A DNA stretch of 64,000 bases from Janibacter cremeus (GCF_013409205.1 NZ_JACCAE010000001.1:1674001-1738000), one strand, 5' to 3'. Counted from the stretch's first letter, positions 16,210-25,696 are shown. Numbers and translations are program-made. Notes: generated by a model from the letters alone, not told the origin.

Positions 16210-17121
16210 GTGAGTCTGTTCGAACGCATGGAGCGCAAGCTGGAACGCACCGTCAACGGTGTCTTCGCCCGCGCCTTCCGGGCCCAGGTCCAGCCTCTCG
16301 AGCTCGCCTCCGCGCTGCGGCGGGCCATGGACGACCGCGCGACGATCCTGGGCCGCGGGCGCACCGTCGTCCCCAACCTCTTCACGGTCGAGCTCGCACC
16401 CGACGACTACGAGCGACTGACCGAGTTCGACGAGGAGCTCGAGGACGAGCTCATCGCTGCGGCCCAGGAGCACGCCGAGTCCCAGCGGTACCAGCCCGGC
16501 GGGCCCCTGCAGGTCCTCTTCGACCGGGACGAGGAGCTGGAGACCGGTGTCTTCCGCGTGCGTCCTGCCACCGCTCGTCAACGGGTCGAGCGTGCCGACG
16601 TGGATGCCCACACCACACCCGAGGTGGACGACGACGGCTACGACGAGTACTCCGGCGGCTGGGAGCTCGAGGAGCGACCCGCGGCGCCGCGGGCGTCCGC
16701 ACCCGCCGGGGAGGATCCCCCTTCGTCCCCACCGCCGCCGCGCCCCCGGCCGGCGGACGACGACGCACCGACCTCCGTCCAGCGCGCGGTCCCACCGCGC
16801 TCGGCTCCCTCACCCGTGTCCGTCGACGAGCGCCCGTGGCTGGAGATCGCCGGCGAGCGCTACCCGCTGATCAGCGCCATGACCGTGCTCGGTCGCGACG
16901 AGAGTGCCGATGTCGTCCTCGACGACCCCGGTATCTCGCGGCGACACTGCGAGGTCCGCGTCACCCAGGACGGCCCCCGATTCGTCACCCACCTGCGTGA
17001 CCTCGGCTCGACCAACGGGACCTTTGTCAACGGTGAAGCAACCGATGCCGTCCGACTGACCGAGGGTGACCGGGTCACCGCCGGTCGTACCCACGCCACC
17101 TTCCATGCCGGCCGTCGCTGA
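16210..17121 (+). CDS. fhaA: FHA-domain protein FhaA (DUF3662 + FHA)
   Basis: A 303-residue phosphothreonine-binding regulator. Residues 1-~110 form the DUF3662 domain (SLFERMERKLERTVNGVF, then PLELASALRRAMDD). A Pro/Asp-rich linker spans ~130-210 and a C-terminal FHA domain ~215-300 has the core GISRRHCEVRV and LGSTNGTFVNGE. GTG 16210 follows GGGAGGAG with 6 nt spacing. In mycobacteria FhaA binds the phosphorylated MurJ pseudokinase and controls late peptidoglycan synthesis; homologues of both partners are in this window (pseudokinase at 54307-56286). First gene of the fhaA-fhaB-pstP-rodA-pbpA-pknB operon. Confidence 0.95.
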   Translation: MSLFERMERKLERTVNGVFARAFRAQVQPLELASALRRAMDDRATILGRGRTVVPNLFTVELAPDDYERLTEFDEELEDELIAAAQEHAESQRYQPGGPLQVLFDRDEELETGVFRVRPATARQRVERADVDAHTTPEVDDDGYDEYSGGWELEERPAAPRASAPAGEDPPSSPPPPRPRPADDDAPTSVQRAVPPRSAPSPVSVDERPWLEIAGERYPLISAMTVLGRDESADVVLDDPGISRRHCEVRVTQDGPRFVTHLRDLGSTNGTFVNGEATDAVRLTEGDRVTAGRTHATFHAGRR

Positions 17122-17148
17122 CGGTCCCCACCCGAACGGAGCAGCGAC

Positions 17149-17646
17149 GTGAGCGAGTTGACGGTAACCGTCCTGCGTCTCGGCCTGCTCGTGCTCCTGT
17201 GGGTGTTCGTGCTGTCGGTCGCCTCGGTCCTGCGCACCGACCTCTTCGGCACCCGGGTGGTCAACCGCCGCCCGGCGCCGGCGAAGAAGAAGCCGAAGGG
17301 AACGCGCGGCCCGGCAGGGGCATCGGCCGGGCCCCGTCCACCACGCAACCCACGGGTGCCGACCCACCTGGTGCTCACCACGGGTCCGTTGACCGGCACG
17401 TCGCTGCCGCTGCGCGACTCCGGGGTGCTCATCGGCCGCAACCCCGAGTGCTCGCTCGTGCTCGACGACGAGTTCGCCTCCGGGCGGCACGCGCGCATCA
17501 TCCGGGCCGAGGACGGCTGGTACGTCGAGGACCTCGGCTCGACCAACGGCACCTTCCTGGGGCAGTACCGGGTCGGTGACCCCGTCCCCGTCGAGACCGG
17601 GACCGCGATCCGCATCGGGCGCACCGTCATCGAGCTGAGGAGCTGA
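17149..17646 (+). CDS. fhaB: FHA-domain protein FhaB (FipA)
   Basis: A 165-residue protein with an N-terminal hydrophobic segment (VLRLGLLVLLWVFVLSVASV, residues 7-26), a basic Pro/Lys linker (PAPAKKKPKG) and a C-terminal FHA domain (~78-160) containing LIGRNPECSLVLDD, FASGRHARII and LGSTNGTFLGQ. The family reads Thr-phosphorylated partners in cell-division signalling. GTG 17149 is used; the frame lies 27 nt after fhaA and ends one base before the pstP start. Confidence 0.93.
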   Translation: MSELTVTVLRLGLLVLLWVFVLSVASVLRTDLFGTRVVNRRPAPAKKKPKGTRGPAGASAGPRPPRNPRVPTHLVLTTGPLTGTSLPLRDSGVLIGRNPECSLVLDDEFASGRHARIIRAEDGWYVEDLGSTNGTFLGQYRVGDPVPVETGTAIRIGRTVIELRS

Positions 17647-17647
17647 C

Positions 17648-18877
17648 GTGGCGCTGACCTTCCACTACGCCGCTCGCTCGGACGTCGGGCTCGTCCGCAA
17701 GGACAATCAGGACTCCGGGTACGCCGGTCCGCACCTGCTCGCCGTCGCCGACGGCATGGGCGGGCACGCCGGCGGCGACCTCGCCTCCGCGACCGTCATC
17801 ACCGAGCTCGTCGAGATGGACCACGACTCCCTCACGGCGGCCGAGGCCTCCCTGCAGCTGGGCAAGGCGATCACCGCCGCCAACGAGGAGATCGCGCGCA
17901 CCTACGCCGACCACGCCGAGCTCGAGGGCATGGGCACGACGGTCACGGCGCTGATGCGCGCCCGCAACAAGCTGATCCTCGCCCACATCGGCGACTCCCG
18001 TGCCTACCTGCTGCGCGAGGGTCAGCTGTCGCAGGTGACCAAGGACCACTCCTTCGTCCAGACCCTCATCGACGAGGGACGGATCACCGAGGAGGAGGCC
18101 AGCACCCACCCCCAGCGATCCGTCGTCACCCGCGTGCTCACCGGCTCCGAGGATGACGAGCCCGACCTGGGCGCCCGCGAGGCCCGGCGCGGCGACCGGT
18201 ACCTGCTCTGCTCCGACGGACTGTCCGGCTTCGTCGCCCTGGACACCATCGAGGAGATCCTCACCGAAGGCACCCGTCCGGGCCAGGCCGCGGACGACCT
18301 CGTCTCCCTCGCCCTGCGCGCCGGCGCTCCCGACAACGTCACCGTCATCGTGGCGGACGTCGTCGACGCCATCAGCGCGCCCTCGACGCAGCCGCAGGTG
18401 GTGGGCTCGGCCGCTCTGCGCCGGCCCGGCAAGCGCACCCAGGACTCGCCGGCATCGCGGGCCGCCGCCCTTACCAGCAAGGACGAGGACGAAGGGGTGG
18501 AGCTGGACGAGGAGCGCGGCTCCGGTCGTCGGTGGTTGCGTCGCATCCTCGGGGCAGGCATCGCGGTACTCCTCCTCGGCGCCATCGCCTACGGGGGGTA
18601 CGCCTGGACCCAGACGCAGTACTTCGTCGGCGTCCAGGACGACAACGTCACGCTCTACCGCGGCGTGGCCCAGGACCTCGGTCCGGTCTCCCTGCACACC
18701 GTCGTCGAGCAGACCGACATCGAGCTGCACGAGCTGCCCTCCTTCTACCGCAGCGAGGTGGAGGAGACGATCTCCGTCAGCTCGCGCAGCGAGGCCGAGC
18801 AGCGGGTCGACAGCCTGCGCGTCGCCGCACAGAAGTGCAGCGACCTGCGTGCCTCCGGGGAGGCGTGCGGCAGATGA
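17648..18877 (+). CDS. pstP: PP2C-type Ser/Thr phosphatase PstP
   Basis: A 409-residue membrane phosphatase that reverses PknB phosphorylation. The cytosolic PP2C domain (~1-240) has metal-binding motifs RKDNQDSG, VADGMGGHAGGD, HIGDSRAYLL, CSDGLSGF and APDNVTVIVADV. A linker with acidic residues leads to one membrane span near 300-320 (GIAVLLLGAIAYGGYAW) and an ~85-residue external tail with two Cys (KCSDLRASGEACG). Stop overlaps the rodA start as ATGA. Confidence 0.96.
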   Translation: MALTFHYAARSDVGLVRKDNQDSGYAGPHLLAVADGMGGHAGGDLASATVITELVEMDHDSLTAAEASLQLGKAITAANEEIARTYADHAELEGMGTTVTALMRARNKLILAHIGDSRAYLLREGQLSQVTKDHSFVQTLIDEGRITEEEASTHPQRSVVTRVLTGSEDDEPDLGAREARRGDRYLLCSDGLSGFVALDTIEEILTEGTRPGQAADDLVSLALRAGAPDNVTVIVADVVDAISAPSTQPQVVGSAALRRPGKRTQDSPASRAAALTSKDEDEGVELDEERGSGRRWLRRILGAGIAVLLLGAIAYGGYAWTQTQYFVGVQDDNVTLYRGVAQDLGPVSLHTVVEQTDIELHELPSFYRSEVEETISVSSRSEAEQRVDSLRVAAQKCSDLRASGEACGR

Positions 18878-20250
18878 GTCGAGCGATCACGACCATCACC
18901 CCGGCGCGCGGGCGCAACATCGAGCTGCTGCTCACCGCGCTGGCGCTCGGCGTCGTCGTCGTCGCCTACGCGAACGTCACCGTGGCCCAGGACGGCGAGA
19001 TCCCCCCGGACCTGCTCGGGCACGCCGGTGTCCTCGGCCTCATCGCGCTCGGCGTGCACCTCGTGCTGCGCTGGCGGGCCAGTTTCGCCGACCCGATCAT
19101 CCTGCCCATCGTCACGCTGCTCAATGGCATCGGCCTGGTGATGATCCACCGCCTCGATCTCGCGGCGGGCAATGACTTCACCTCCGGCCTGGCCTCACGA
19201 CAGATTCTGTGGACCGGCTTGGGCGTCGCGATCGCCCTCCTCGTGCTCGTCACCCTGCGCGACCACCGGACGCTGCGCGGGCTGACCTACACCTCGGGAC
19301 TGCTCGCGCTCATCTTCATCGCGATGCCGCTGACCCCGCTCGGGCACACCGTCTACGGCGCCCGCATCTGGATCAAGCTGGGGTCCTTCACCTTCCAGCC
19401 CGCGGAGGTCGCGAAGATCCTGCTGGCGATCTTCTTCGCCGGGTACCTCGTGCAGACCCGCGACATGCTCGCCCTGGCGGGCCGCAAGTTCATGGGGATC
19501 AGCTTCCCCCGCGCCCGTGACCTCGGTCCGCTGCTCATCGCCTGCGTCGCCGCTGCGCTCGTCCTCGTGCTCGAGAACGACTTCGGCACGACGCTGCTGC
19601 TCTTCGGTCTCTTCGTGGCCATGCTCTACGTCGCCACGGAGCGAATCTCCTGGATCGTCCTCGGTCTCGCCTTCGCCGCGATCGGCGCCGTCGTCGCCTA
19701 CCAGTTCGCCAGCCACATCCAGACGCGCATCCTGTGCTGGACCGACACCTTCTCCCAGGAGGGCGCCGACCAGTGCGGCCAACTGGCCACCGGGATCATG
19801 GGCATGGCCGCCGGCGGGATCTCCGGCACCGGGCTCGGGCGCGGCCGCCCCTGGATGACGCCACTGCCGGAGTCGGACTTCATCTTCACCAGCCTCGCCG
19901 AGGAGCTCGGCCTGATCGGCGTCTTCGCGATCATCATGCTCTACGCCCTGCTCATCGAGCGGGGACTGCGTTCGGCCATCGGCCTGCGCGACGGCTTCGG
20001 CAAGTTGCTCGCCACCGGCCTGACCTTCGTCCTGGCGATCCAGATCTTCGTCGTCATCGGCGGCGTCACCCGGGTCATCCCCCTGACCGGCCTGACCCTG
20101 CCCTTCGTCGCCTACGGCGGGTCATCGCTGCTGACCAACTGGACACTGATCGCGATCCTGCTGCGCATCAGTGACCACGCGCGCCGTCCCGAGCCGGAAT
20201 TCGACCCGGCGTCGATGGACGCACCCACCCAGGTGGTGAAAACGCGATGA
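18874..20250 (+). CDS. rodA: SEDS peptidoglycan glycosyltransferase RodA (FtsW/RodA/SpoVE family)
   Basis: A 458-residue polytopic membrane protein, about 10-12 spans, polymerising lipid II for side or polar wall growth together with its paired class B PBP, the next gene. SEDS landmarks: GARIWIKLGSFTFQPAEVAK (~160-180), the conserved-Asp region VLENDFGTTLLLFG (~227) and PFVAYGGSSLLTNW (~410) near the end. Starts inside pstP (ATGA) and its own stop overlaps pbpA the same way, so stoichiometry is probably set by coupling. Confidence 0.95.
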   Translation: MSRAITTITPARGRNIELLLTALALGVVVVAYANVTVAQDGEIPPDLLGHAGVLGLIALGVHLVLRWRASFADPIILPIVTLLNGIGLVMIHRLDLAAGNDFTSGLASRQILWTGLGVAIALLVLVTLRDHRTLRGLTYTSGLLALIFIAMPLTPLGHTVYGARIWIKLGSFTFQPAEVAKILLAIFFAGYLVQTRDMLALAGRKFMGISFPRARDLGPLLIACVAAALVLVLENDFGTTLLLFGLFVAMLYVATERISWIVLGLAFAAIGAVVAYQFASHIQTRILCWTDTFSQEGADQCGQLATGIMGMAAGGISGTGLGRGRPWMTPLPESDFIFTSLAEELGLIGVFAIIMLYALLIERGLRSAIGLRDGFGKLLATGLTFVLAIQIFVVIGGVTRVIPLTGLTLPFVAYGGSSLLTNWTLIAILLRISDHARRPEPEFDPASMDAPTQVVKTR

Positions 20251-21701
20251 ACCAACCGATCCGACGTCTGTCGATGCTCGTGACGCTGATGTTCGCCGCG
20301 ATCCTCGCCTCGAGCACCTGGATCCAGGTGCTCGGTGCCCAGGACATCAACAACGCGGACGGCAACCGCCGCACCCAGTTGGAGAACTACGCCCGCGAGC
20401 GCGGGCAGATCCTCCTGAGTGGGCAGCCGATCGCGACATCCGAGCCCTCCTCGGACGACCTGCAGTGGCAGCGCGTCTACACCCATCCCGAGCTCTACAG
20501 CCACGTCACGGGCTACTACTCCTTCACCTACGGCCCGGGCGGTGGTGTCGAGGGTGCGGCCGACGGGCTGCTCTCGGGGCGGGACGACAAGCTCTTCTAC
20601 GACCGCATCACCGGCACCATCGCCGGCCGTACGCCCAAGGGCGCCAGCCTCGAGCTGACGGTGCGCCCCAAGGTGCAGCAGGCCGCCGAGCAGGCGCTCG
20701 GGGACCAGCGGGGTGCGGTCGTCGCGCTGGACCCGCGTACCGGGGCGATCCTCGCCATGGTCTCGCACCCCGACTACGACCCCACCGGGCTGGTCAGCCA
20801 CGACCCGAACGTCGAGAAGGAGACCTGGGAGCGGCTCAACTCCGACCCCGCCCGCCCGCTGGTCAACCGGGCCATCGGCGGCAACCTCTATCCCCCGGGA
20901 TCGGTCTTCAAGATCGTCACCGCCGCCGCGGCCCTCGAGGACGGCGAGTGGGACCCGGACTCGATGCTCCCCGGCCCGGCGAATCTCGACCTGCCACAGA
21001 CGGATGTCGGCCTGCCCAACCACGGCGGCCAGCCCTGCGGCCCCAACGACGAGGTCAGCCTCGAGATCGCGGTGCAGAACTCGTGCAACACCGCCTTCGG
21101 CTGGCTCGGCATGGAGCTCGGCGGGAAGAAGATCCGCAATCAGGCGAGCAAGTTCGGCTTCGGTGACGACCTCCAGGTCCCGATGGACGTCGCTCCCTCG
21201 AGCGTCCCGACGAAGCTCAGCCCGCCCCAGGAGGCGCAGGTGGGCATCGGACAGTACGACGTGCGGGTCACCCCGCTGCAGGTCGCCATGGTCAGCGCGG
21301 CCGTGGCCAACGACGGGGACGTGATGCGGCCCTACATGATCGGGTCGGTCCTCGGCTCCGACCTGTCCACGATCGAGGAGACGAAGCCGGAGAAGCTCTC
21401 CGAGGCCATGGACGCCGAGACCTCCGACCAGCTCACCGACATGATGGAGCTCGTCGTCACCAACGGCACAGGCACCCCCGCGGCGGTGCCCGGCGTCAGC
21501 GTCGCGGGCAAGACGGGCACCGCGGAGCACGCCCCGGACGCCGCACCGCACGCGTGGTTCACCGGTTTCGCGCCGGCGGACAACCCCGAGGTCGCCGTCG
21601 CGGTCGTCGTCGAGGACGGCGGTCGCGCCGGCAGCGAGGCCTACGGAGGGTCCGTGGCAGGACCGATCAGCAGCGCGGTGATGAAGGCGGCCCTCGAGTG
21701 A
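20247..21701 (+). CDS. pbpA: Class B penicillin-binding protein PbpA
   Basis: A 484-residue D,D-transpeptidase with one N-terminal membrane anchor (residues ~8-28), a dimerisation-type module and the transpeptidase domain. Active-site motifs are present: SxxK in PPGSVFK (~218), SxN in QNSCNTAF (~278) and KTG in AGKTGTAEH (~421). It crosslinks glycan made by the SEDS partner RodA encoded just upstream with ATGA overlap. A Cys pair (QPCG and NSCN) flanks the SxN motif. Confidence 0.96.
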   Translation: MNQPIRRLSMLVTLMFAAILASSTWIQVLGAQDINNADGNRRTQLENYARERGQILLSGQPIATSEPSSDDLQWQRVYTHPELYSHVTGYYSFTYGPGGGVEGAADGLLSGRDDKLFYDRITGTIAGRTPKGASLELTVRPKVQQAAEQALGDQRGAVVALDPRTGAILAMVSHPDYDPTGLVSHDPNVEKETWERLNSDPARPLVNRAIGGNLYPPGSVFKIVTAAAALEDGEWDPDSMLPGPANLDLPQTDVGLPNHGGQPCGPNDEVSLEIAVQNSCNTAFGWLGMELGGKKIRNQASKFGFGDDLQVPMDVAPSSVPTKLSPPQEAQVGIGQYDVRVTPLQVAMVSAAVANDGDVMRPYMIGSVLGSDLSTIEETKPEKLSEAMDAETSDQLTDMMELVVTNGTGTPAAVPGVSVAGKTGTAEHAPDAAPHAWFTGFAPADNPEVAVAVVVEDGGRAGSEAYGGSVAGPISSAVMKAALE

Positions 21702-21750
21702 GCACCACGACGACCACCACGCCGGCCATCTGCACGTCACGGGAGGCACC

Positions 21751-23646
21751 ATGAGCACGTCACCTCGCCTGCTCGGCGGACGCTATGAGGTCGGGGAGCT
21801 CATCGGTCGAGGCGGCATGGCCGAGGTCCACCTCGGCCACGACGCCCGTCTGGGCCGCCCCGTCGCGATCAAGATCCTGCGCACCGACCACGCCCGGGAC
21901 GCGGATTTCCTCGCGCGCTTCCGGCGTGAGGCGCAGTCCGTGGCAGGCCTGAACCATCCCTCGATCGTGGCCGTCTACGACTCCGGCGAGGAGCACGTCC
22001 GCGAGTCGGGTGGCGCGGCGCTCGACATCCCGTACATCGTGATGGAGTACGTCGACGGGCTCACCCTGCGGGAGCTGCTCAACGACTCCGAGACGGGCAC
22101 GCTCGACCCGTACGAGGCCTCCCGCATCGTCCAGCACGTCCTCGAGGCGCTCGACTACAGCCACGACATGGGGATCGTGCACCGGGACATCAAGCCCGGC
22201 AACGTGATGGTCACGCATGCCGGCGACGTGAAGGTAATGGACTTCGGCATCGCCCGCGCCATCGCCGACACCCAGGCCACGATGACCCAGACCCAGGCCG
22301 TCATCGGCACCGCGCAGTACATCTCGCCGGAGCAGGCACGCGGTGAGACGGTCGACAAGCGCAGCGACGTCTACTCCACGGGTTGCCTGCTCTTCGAGCT
22401 GCTCACCGGGCGTACCCCCTATACGGGCGAGCCCATCTCCCTGACGTACCAGCACGTCAACGCCGACATCCCCTTCCCGTCGTCGGTCAACTCCGATGTC
22501 CCCTCCGAGCTGGACGCCGTCGTCGTCCACTCGCTGACCAAGGACCGGGACGATCGCTACCCCGATGCCCGGGCGATGGCCCAGGACCTGGCGGCCTTCG
22601 CCCACGGACGACCGATCAGCCCGGTGGCCACCTCCCGGCTCGAGGCCGCGACCACCAGCCTGCCGACGGTCGCTGCCGCCCCGCGCGCCGAGTCGGCGAC
22701 GGGCCCCCGCAGCGACCCCGACACCGCGTCGATCCCCGCCACGACCGAGCGACGGCGCAACTCACGGCTCGGTTGGCTCTTCGCAGCACTGCTGCTGATC
22801 CCGCTCGCCCTCCTCGGCTGGTTCGCCTGGTCCGCCGCCCAGGGCCCGCCGGAGGTCACCGTGCCCAAGGTCGTCGGCACCAGCGAGGAGTCGGCCACCG
22901 CCACGCTGACCGACCTGGGACTCGAGGTCGACTCACGCGCCGAGCCCAGCGACAAGACCGTCGGTCAGGTCACCGACCAGAACCCGCGAGAGGGATCGAC
23001 GGCGCGCGAGGGCGACGAGGTCACCCTCATCGTCTCCGCCGGTCCTGCAGACGTCAGCGTGCCCAATGTCGTGGGGATGACCAGGTCCGAGGCCACCGGC
23101 GCCCTCGAGGACGTCGGTCTGGAGGTCGGCGACGTCACCGAGGAGGACTCCGCCGAGCAGGGGCCGGACAAGGTCATCTCCGTCTCTCCGTCGGTGTCCG
23201 AGACGGTGTCGAAGGGCGCGTCGGTCGACCTCGTCGTCGCCAGCGGTCAGGTCGAGCTGAAGGACTACGTCGGTCAGGACGTCTCCGACGTGCGCTCCGA
23301 GCTCTACGACCTCAACCTCGAGGTCAAGGAGCAGACCGAGGAGTCCTCGGCACCGGTCGGCACGATCCTCGCGCAGAACCCCGCAGCGGGCAGCGTCGAG
23401 CAGGGCACGGAGGTCACCTTCGTCATCGCGGAGAAGGCCGCCTCGACCGTCACGGAGTCACCCAGCAGCACCAGCGAGACCAGTGAGCCGTCCGACTCGG
23501 AGTCCACGTCCGAGGAGTCCGAGCCGACGTCGACGGACTCGGAGTCGCAGTCGCAGTCGCCGGACCCGAGCGACACCTCACCCTCGCCGACGGGGCCCGA
23601 TACCGGCTCCTCGCCGCGTAGCACCCGCTCGCCGGGGAGCCCGTAG
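21751..23646 (+). CDS. pknB: Ser/Thr protein kinase PknB with three PASTA repeats and an acidic Ser-rich tail
   Basis: A 631-residue receptor kinase. The kinase domain (~1-275) is complete: GRGGMAEV loop, VAIKIL, HRDIKPGNVM, DFGIA, and an activation segment with Thr residues (TQATMTQTQ). One membrane span (~341-362) follows, then three external PASTA repeats (~370-570: VPKVVG, VPNVVGM, LKDYVGQ starts) that bind muropeptides or lipid II. The final ~65 residues are almost only Ser, Thr, Glu, Asp and Pro, an unusual extracellular extension. No pknA gene is beside it. A 49-nt gap with GGGAGG separates it from pbpA. Confidence 0.97.
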   Translation: MSTSPRLLGGRYEVGELIGRGGMAEVHLGHDARLGRPVAIKILRTDHARDADFLARFRREAQSVAGLNHPSIVAVYDSGEEHVRESGGAALDIPYIVMEYVDGLTLRELLNDSETGTLDPYEASRIVQHVLEALDYSHDMGIVHRDIKPGNVMVTHAGDVKVMDFGIARAIADTQATMTQTQAVIGTAQYISPEQARGETVDKRSDVYSTGCLLFELLTGRTPYTGEPISLTYQHVNADIPFPSSVNSDVPSELDAVVVHSLTKDRDDRYPDARAMAQDLAAFAHGRPISPVATSRLEAATTSLPTVAAAPRAESATGPRSDPDTASIPATTERRRNSRLGWLFAALLLIPLALLGWFAWSAAQGPPEVTVPKVVGTSEESATATLTDLGLEVDSRAEPSDKTVGQVTDQNPREGSTAREGDEVTLIVSAGPADVSVPNVVGMTRSEATGALEDVGLEVGDVTEEDSAEQGPDKVISVSPSVSETVSKGASVDLVVASGQVELKDYVGQDVSDVRSELYDLNLEVKEQTEESSAPVGTILAQNPAAGSVEQGTEVTFVIAEKAASTVTESPSSTSETSEPSDSESTSEESEPTSTDSESQSQSPDPSDTSPSPTGPDTGSSPRSTRSPGSP

Positions 23647-23720
23647 GCGGCCACGGTGCTGCGGTGGTCGGCCACCGCTCCTGCCAGGGGCTGACCGCGT
23701 CCGGGGTGCCGTCCCCGCGA

Positions 23721-24377
23721 TCAGCCCTGCGCGACGACGCGGGCGACGCCCTCGGCATCGCGGACCAGGGGGGACATGCCGTCGCTGCGGGCGACCGCAC
23801 CGGAGGCGCCGGTGATCGCCAGCCAGTTGGCGAGGATGCGGTGGCCACCCTCGGTGAGGACCGACTCGGGGTGGAACTGGACCCCGTGCAGGGGCAGGCT
23901 TCGGTGCCGGGCAGCCATGATGACGCCGGACTCGGTGTGCCCGTTCGGCACGAGCTCGTCCGGCACGCTCGCGGGGTCGACGGTCAACGAGTGGTAGCGC
24001 GTCGCGGTGAAGGGGGAGGGCAGCCCGGCGAGTACGCCGTCCTCGTCGTGCAGGACGCGGCTGGTCTTGCCGTGGAGGAGTTCGGGCGCGCGCCCGACCC
24101 TCGCTCCGAGGACGATGCCGAGGGCCTGGTGGCCCAGGCACACCCCCAGCATCGGCTGGGCGCGCTCCGCGCACGCCTCGATCATCGCCGTCGAGACGCC
24201 GGCCTCCTCGGGGATGCCGGGTCCCGGGGAGACGAGCACCCCGTCGAAGTCCGCGCCGTCAGCGGGGGAGATCGCGTCGTTGCGCACCACCGTCGTCTCG
24301 GCACCGAGCTGCTGCAGGTATCCGACGATGGTGAAGACGAAGCTGTCGTAGTTGTCGACGACGAGGATCTGGCTCAC
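23721..24377 (-). CDS. pabA: Glutamine amidotransferase, anthranilate/aminodeoxychorismate synthase component II
   Basis: A 218-residue class I glutaminase subunit supplying ammonia to anthranilate or 4-amino-4-deoxychorismate synthase. N-terminus ILVVDNYDSFVF, oxyanion segment SPGPGIP, nucleophile in GVCLGHQALG (~83) and catalytic His/Glu in GVQFHPESVLT (~178) are intact. In mycobacteria the gene at this position is called trpG; PabA and TrpG cannot be separated without component I, which is not in the window. GTG 24377 is preceded by a TANNNT-like box at leaderless spacing. The C-terminal ~20 residues extend beyond the domain. Convergent with pknB. Confidence 0.92.
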   Translation of the reverse strand: MSQILVVDNYDSFVFTIVGYLQQLGAETTVVRNDAISPADGADFDGVLVSPGPGIPEEAGVSTAMIEACAERAQPMLGVCLGHQALGIVLGARVGRAPELLHGKTSRVLHDEDGVLAGLPSPFTATRYHSLTVDPASVPDELVPNGHTESGVIMAARHRSLPLHGVQFHPESVLTEGGHRILANWLAITGASGAVARSDGMSPLVRDAEGVARVVAQG

Positions 24378-24389
24378 CCGACCAGTATG
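24378..24389 (-). promoter_or_regulatory. Candidate -10 box of a leaderless start (pabA/trpG)
   Basis: On the minus strand CATACT (24389-24384), 6 nt, GTG 24377, with no SD sequence between. Confidence 0.45.
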
Positions 24390-24393
24390 GACC

Positions 24394-25236
24394 TCACCCG
24401 TCGTCGGACACCGCCCGGGCGTACTCCAGACGGCTTCGCCCCGAGAACGCCGGCAACTCCTGCTCCTCATCCACGCTCACCTCATAGCCCAGACCGACCG
24501 CGTCGACGTACTGCCGGTAGATCTCGACGGCCGGGTCCCTCGCGAGTGCCTCCTGCAACTCGTCCGGGTCGCCGATCGCGGTGATCGTGAAGGGTGGGGA
24601 GTAGACACGTCCCTGCAGGATCAGGGTGTTGCCGACGCAGCGCACCGCACTGGTGGAGATCACTCGCTGGTCCATGATCTGCATCGCCTCGGCGCCGCCT
24701 CGCCACAACGCGTTGACGACTCCCTGCACGTCCTGCTGGTGGACGATCACGTCGTTGACGGTGAAGCCCTTGGGGATCTGGTCGGCATCGAGGTGGGCGT
24801 CGTCGAGGGAAACGGTGACCGCTTCACCGGTGGCCGGCGTCAGGCCGGCGTCGTCGGCCACGGCCGTGGCCTCCTTGTCGAGCTCCCGCAGCCGCTTGCT
24901 GCCGGGAGCCGCCTCGCGGGTGAGCCGGTCGATGTCCGCGCGCAGCCCTTCCACCCGCTTCGAGGCCCGCTCGTTCTCGCGGGTGCCTTCCCTGATGATG
25001 CCCGGCAGGTCGGCACTCTCGGCCCGCAGGTCGGTGCCACGGGCGGTGGCGCCGGACGTGGCGAAGAGCAACCCGGCGCCCACCGCGATGACGGGCACCA
25101 GCGCCGACCATCGGGTGGGCCGGTGCGTCAGCCACGCGCGGATGCGCCCGGCCCGCGGGCGCGGCGGGTCTGCCCCGGGCGCCGACTCACGGGAGCGGAT
25201 CACCTTCTCGTCGGCAGGGGTCTCGTCCTCGCCCAC
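24394..25236 (-). CDS. DUF881-family membrane protein
   Basis: A 280-residue protein: basic cytosolic N-terminus, one membrane span (LVPVIAVGAGLLFATSGATA), a coiled-coil stretch (~REGTRENERASKRVEGLRA onward) and the DUF881 external domain (TVNDVIVHQQDVQGVVNALW, NTLILQGRVYSPPFTITAIG). The family always accompanies division and wall genes such as crgA in actinobacteria, but its role is unknown. GTG 25236 was chosen over GTG 25266 because AAGGGGG precedes it. Divergent from crgA. Confidence 0.85.
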   Translation of the reverse strand: MGEDETPADEKVIRSRESAPGADPPRPRAGRIRAWLTHRPTRWSALVPVIAVGAGLLFATSGATARGTDLRAESADLPGIIREGTRENERASKRVEGLRADIDRLTREAAPGSKRLRELDKEATAVADDAGLTPATGEAVTVSLDDAHLDADQIPKGFTVNDVIVHQQDVQGVVNALWRGGAEAMQIMDQRVISTSAVRCVGNTLILQGRVYSPPFTITAIGDPDELQEALARDPAVEIYRQYVDAVGLGYEVSVDEEQELPAFSGRSRLEYARAVSDDG

Positions 25237-25279
25237 GCGTGTCCCACCCCCTTCGCTCGATCGCACCGGTGGAGACCTC

Positions 25280-25319
25280 TACGCTAGGCCACGAACCTGA
25301 CACCTTGAAGGAGCACGCC
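25280..25319 (+). promoter_or_regulatory. crgA promoter and ribosome binding site
   Basis: TACGCT at 25280-25285 is a good -10 candidate; AAGGAG at 25308-25313 lies 6 nt before the GTG start at 25320 and fixes that start over earlier in-frame codons. Confidence 0.5.
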
Positions 25320-25676
25320 GTGGCGAAGTCCGCCGATGACGCGAAGGACACCCCGAAGAAGGCCGCAGCCACCTCCGGGAAGGCCAAGGCCAGCCAGCTC
25401 TCCCGCTCCGGCGACCCGAGCAAGCGCGCCACCGCCGAGGCCGCAACCCAGGCGGCGGAGGCCAAGCAGCGGCACAAGGCCAAGGCGCAACGCGTCGGCA
25501 ACCCGCCGTGGTTCGTCCCGGTGATGCTCGCGCTGATGATCATCGGCCTGGTCTGGGTCGTGACGTTCTACATCACCGGCCAGCAGTACCCCGTCCCCAG
25601 CTGGGGGATGTGGAACCTCGGGATCGGCTTCGCCTTCATCCTGGCCGGCTTCGCCATGACGACCCGGTGGAAGTAG
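25320..25676 (+). CDS. crgA: Cell division protein CrgA
   Basis: A 118-residue small membrane protein of the actinobacterial divisome. The C-terminal half has two membrane helices (WFVPVMLALMIIGLVWVVTF and WNLGIGFAFILAGFAM) joined by the YPVPSWG turn typical of CrgA; the last residues TTRWK also match. The N-terminal ~55 residues are Ala/Lys-rich and charged (KSADDAKDTPKKAAATSGKA), longer than the minimal family. CrgA coordinates FtsZ, FtsI and peptidoglycan synthesis proteins at the septum. Followed by a very strong hairpin. Confidence 0.95.
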   Translation: MAKSADDAKDTPKKAAATSGKAKASQLSRSGDPSKRATAEAATQAAEAKQRHKAKAQRVGNPPWFVPVMLALMIIGLVWVVTFYITGQQYPVPSWGMWNLGIGFAFILAGFAMTTRWK

Positions 25677-25696
25677 CCACCCGGCTCTGGATGGAC

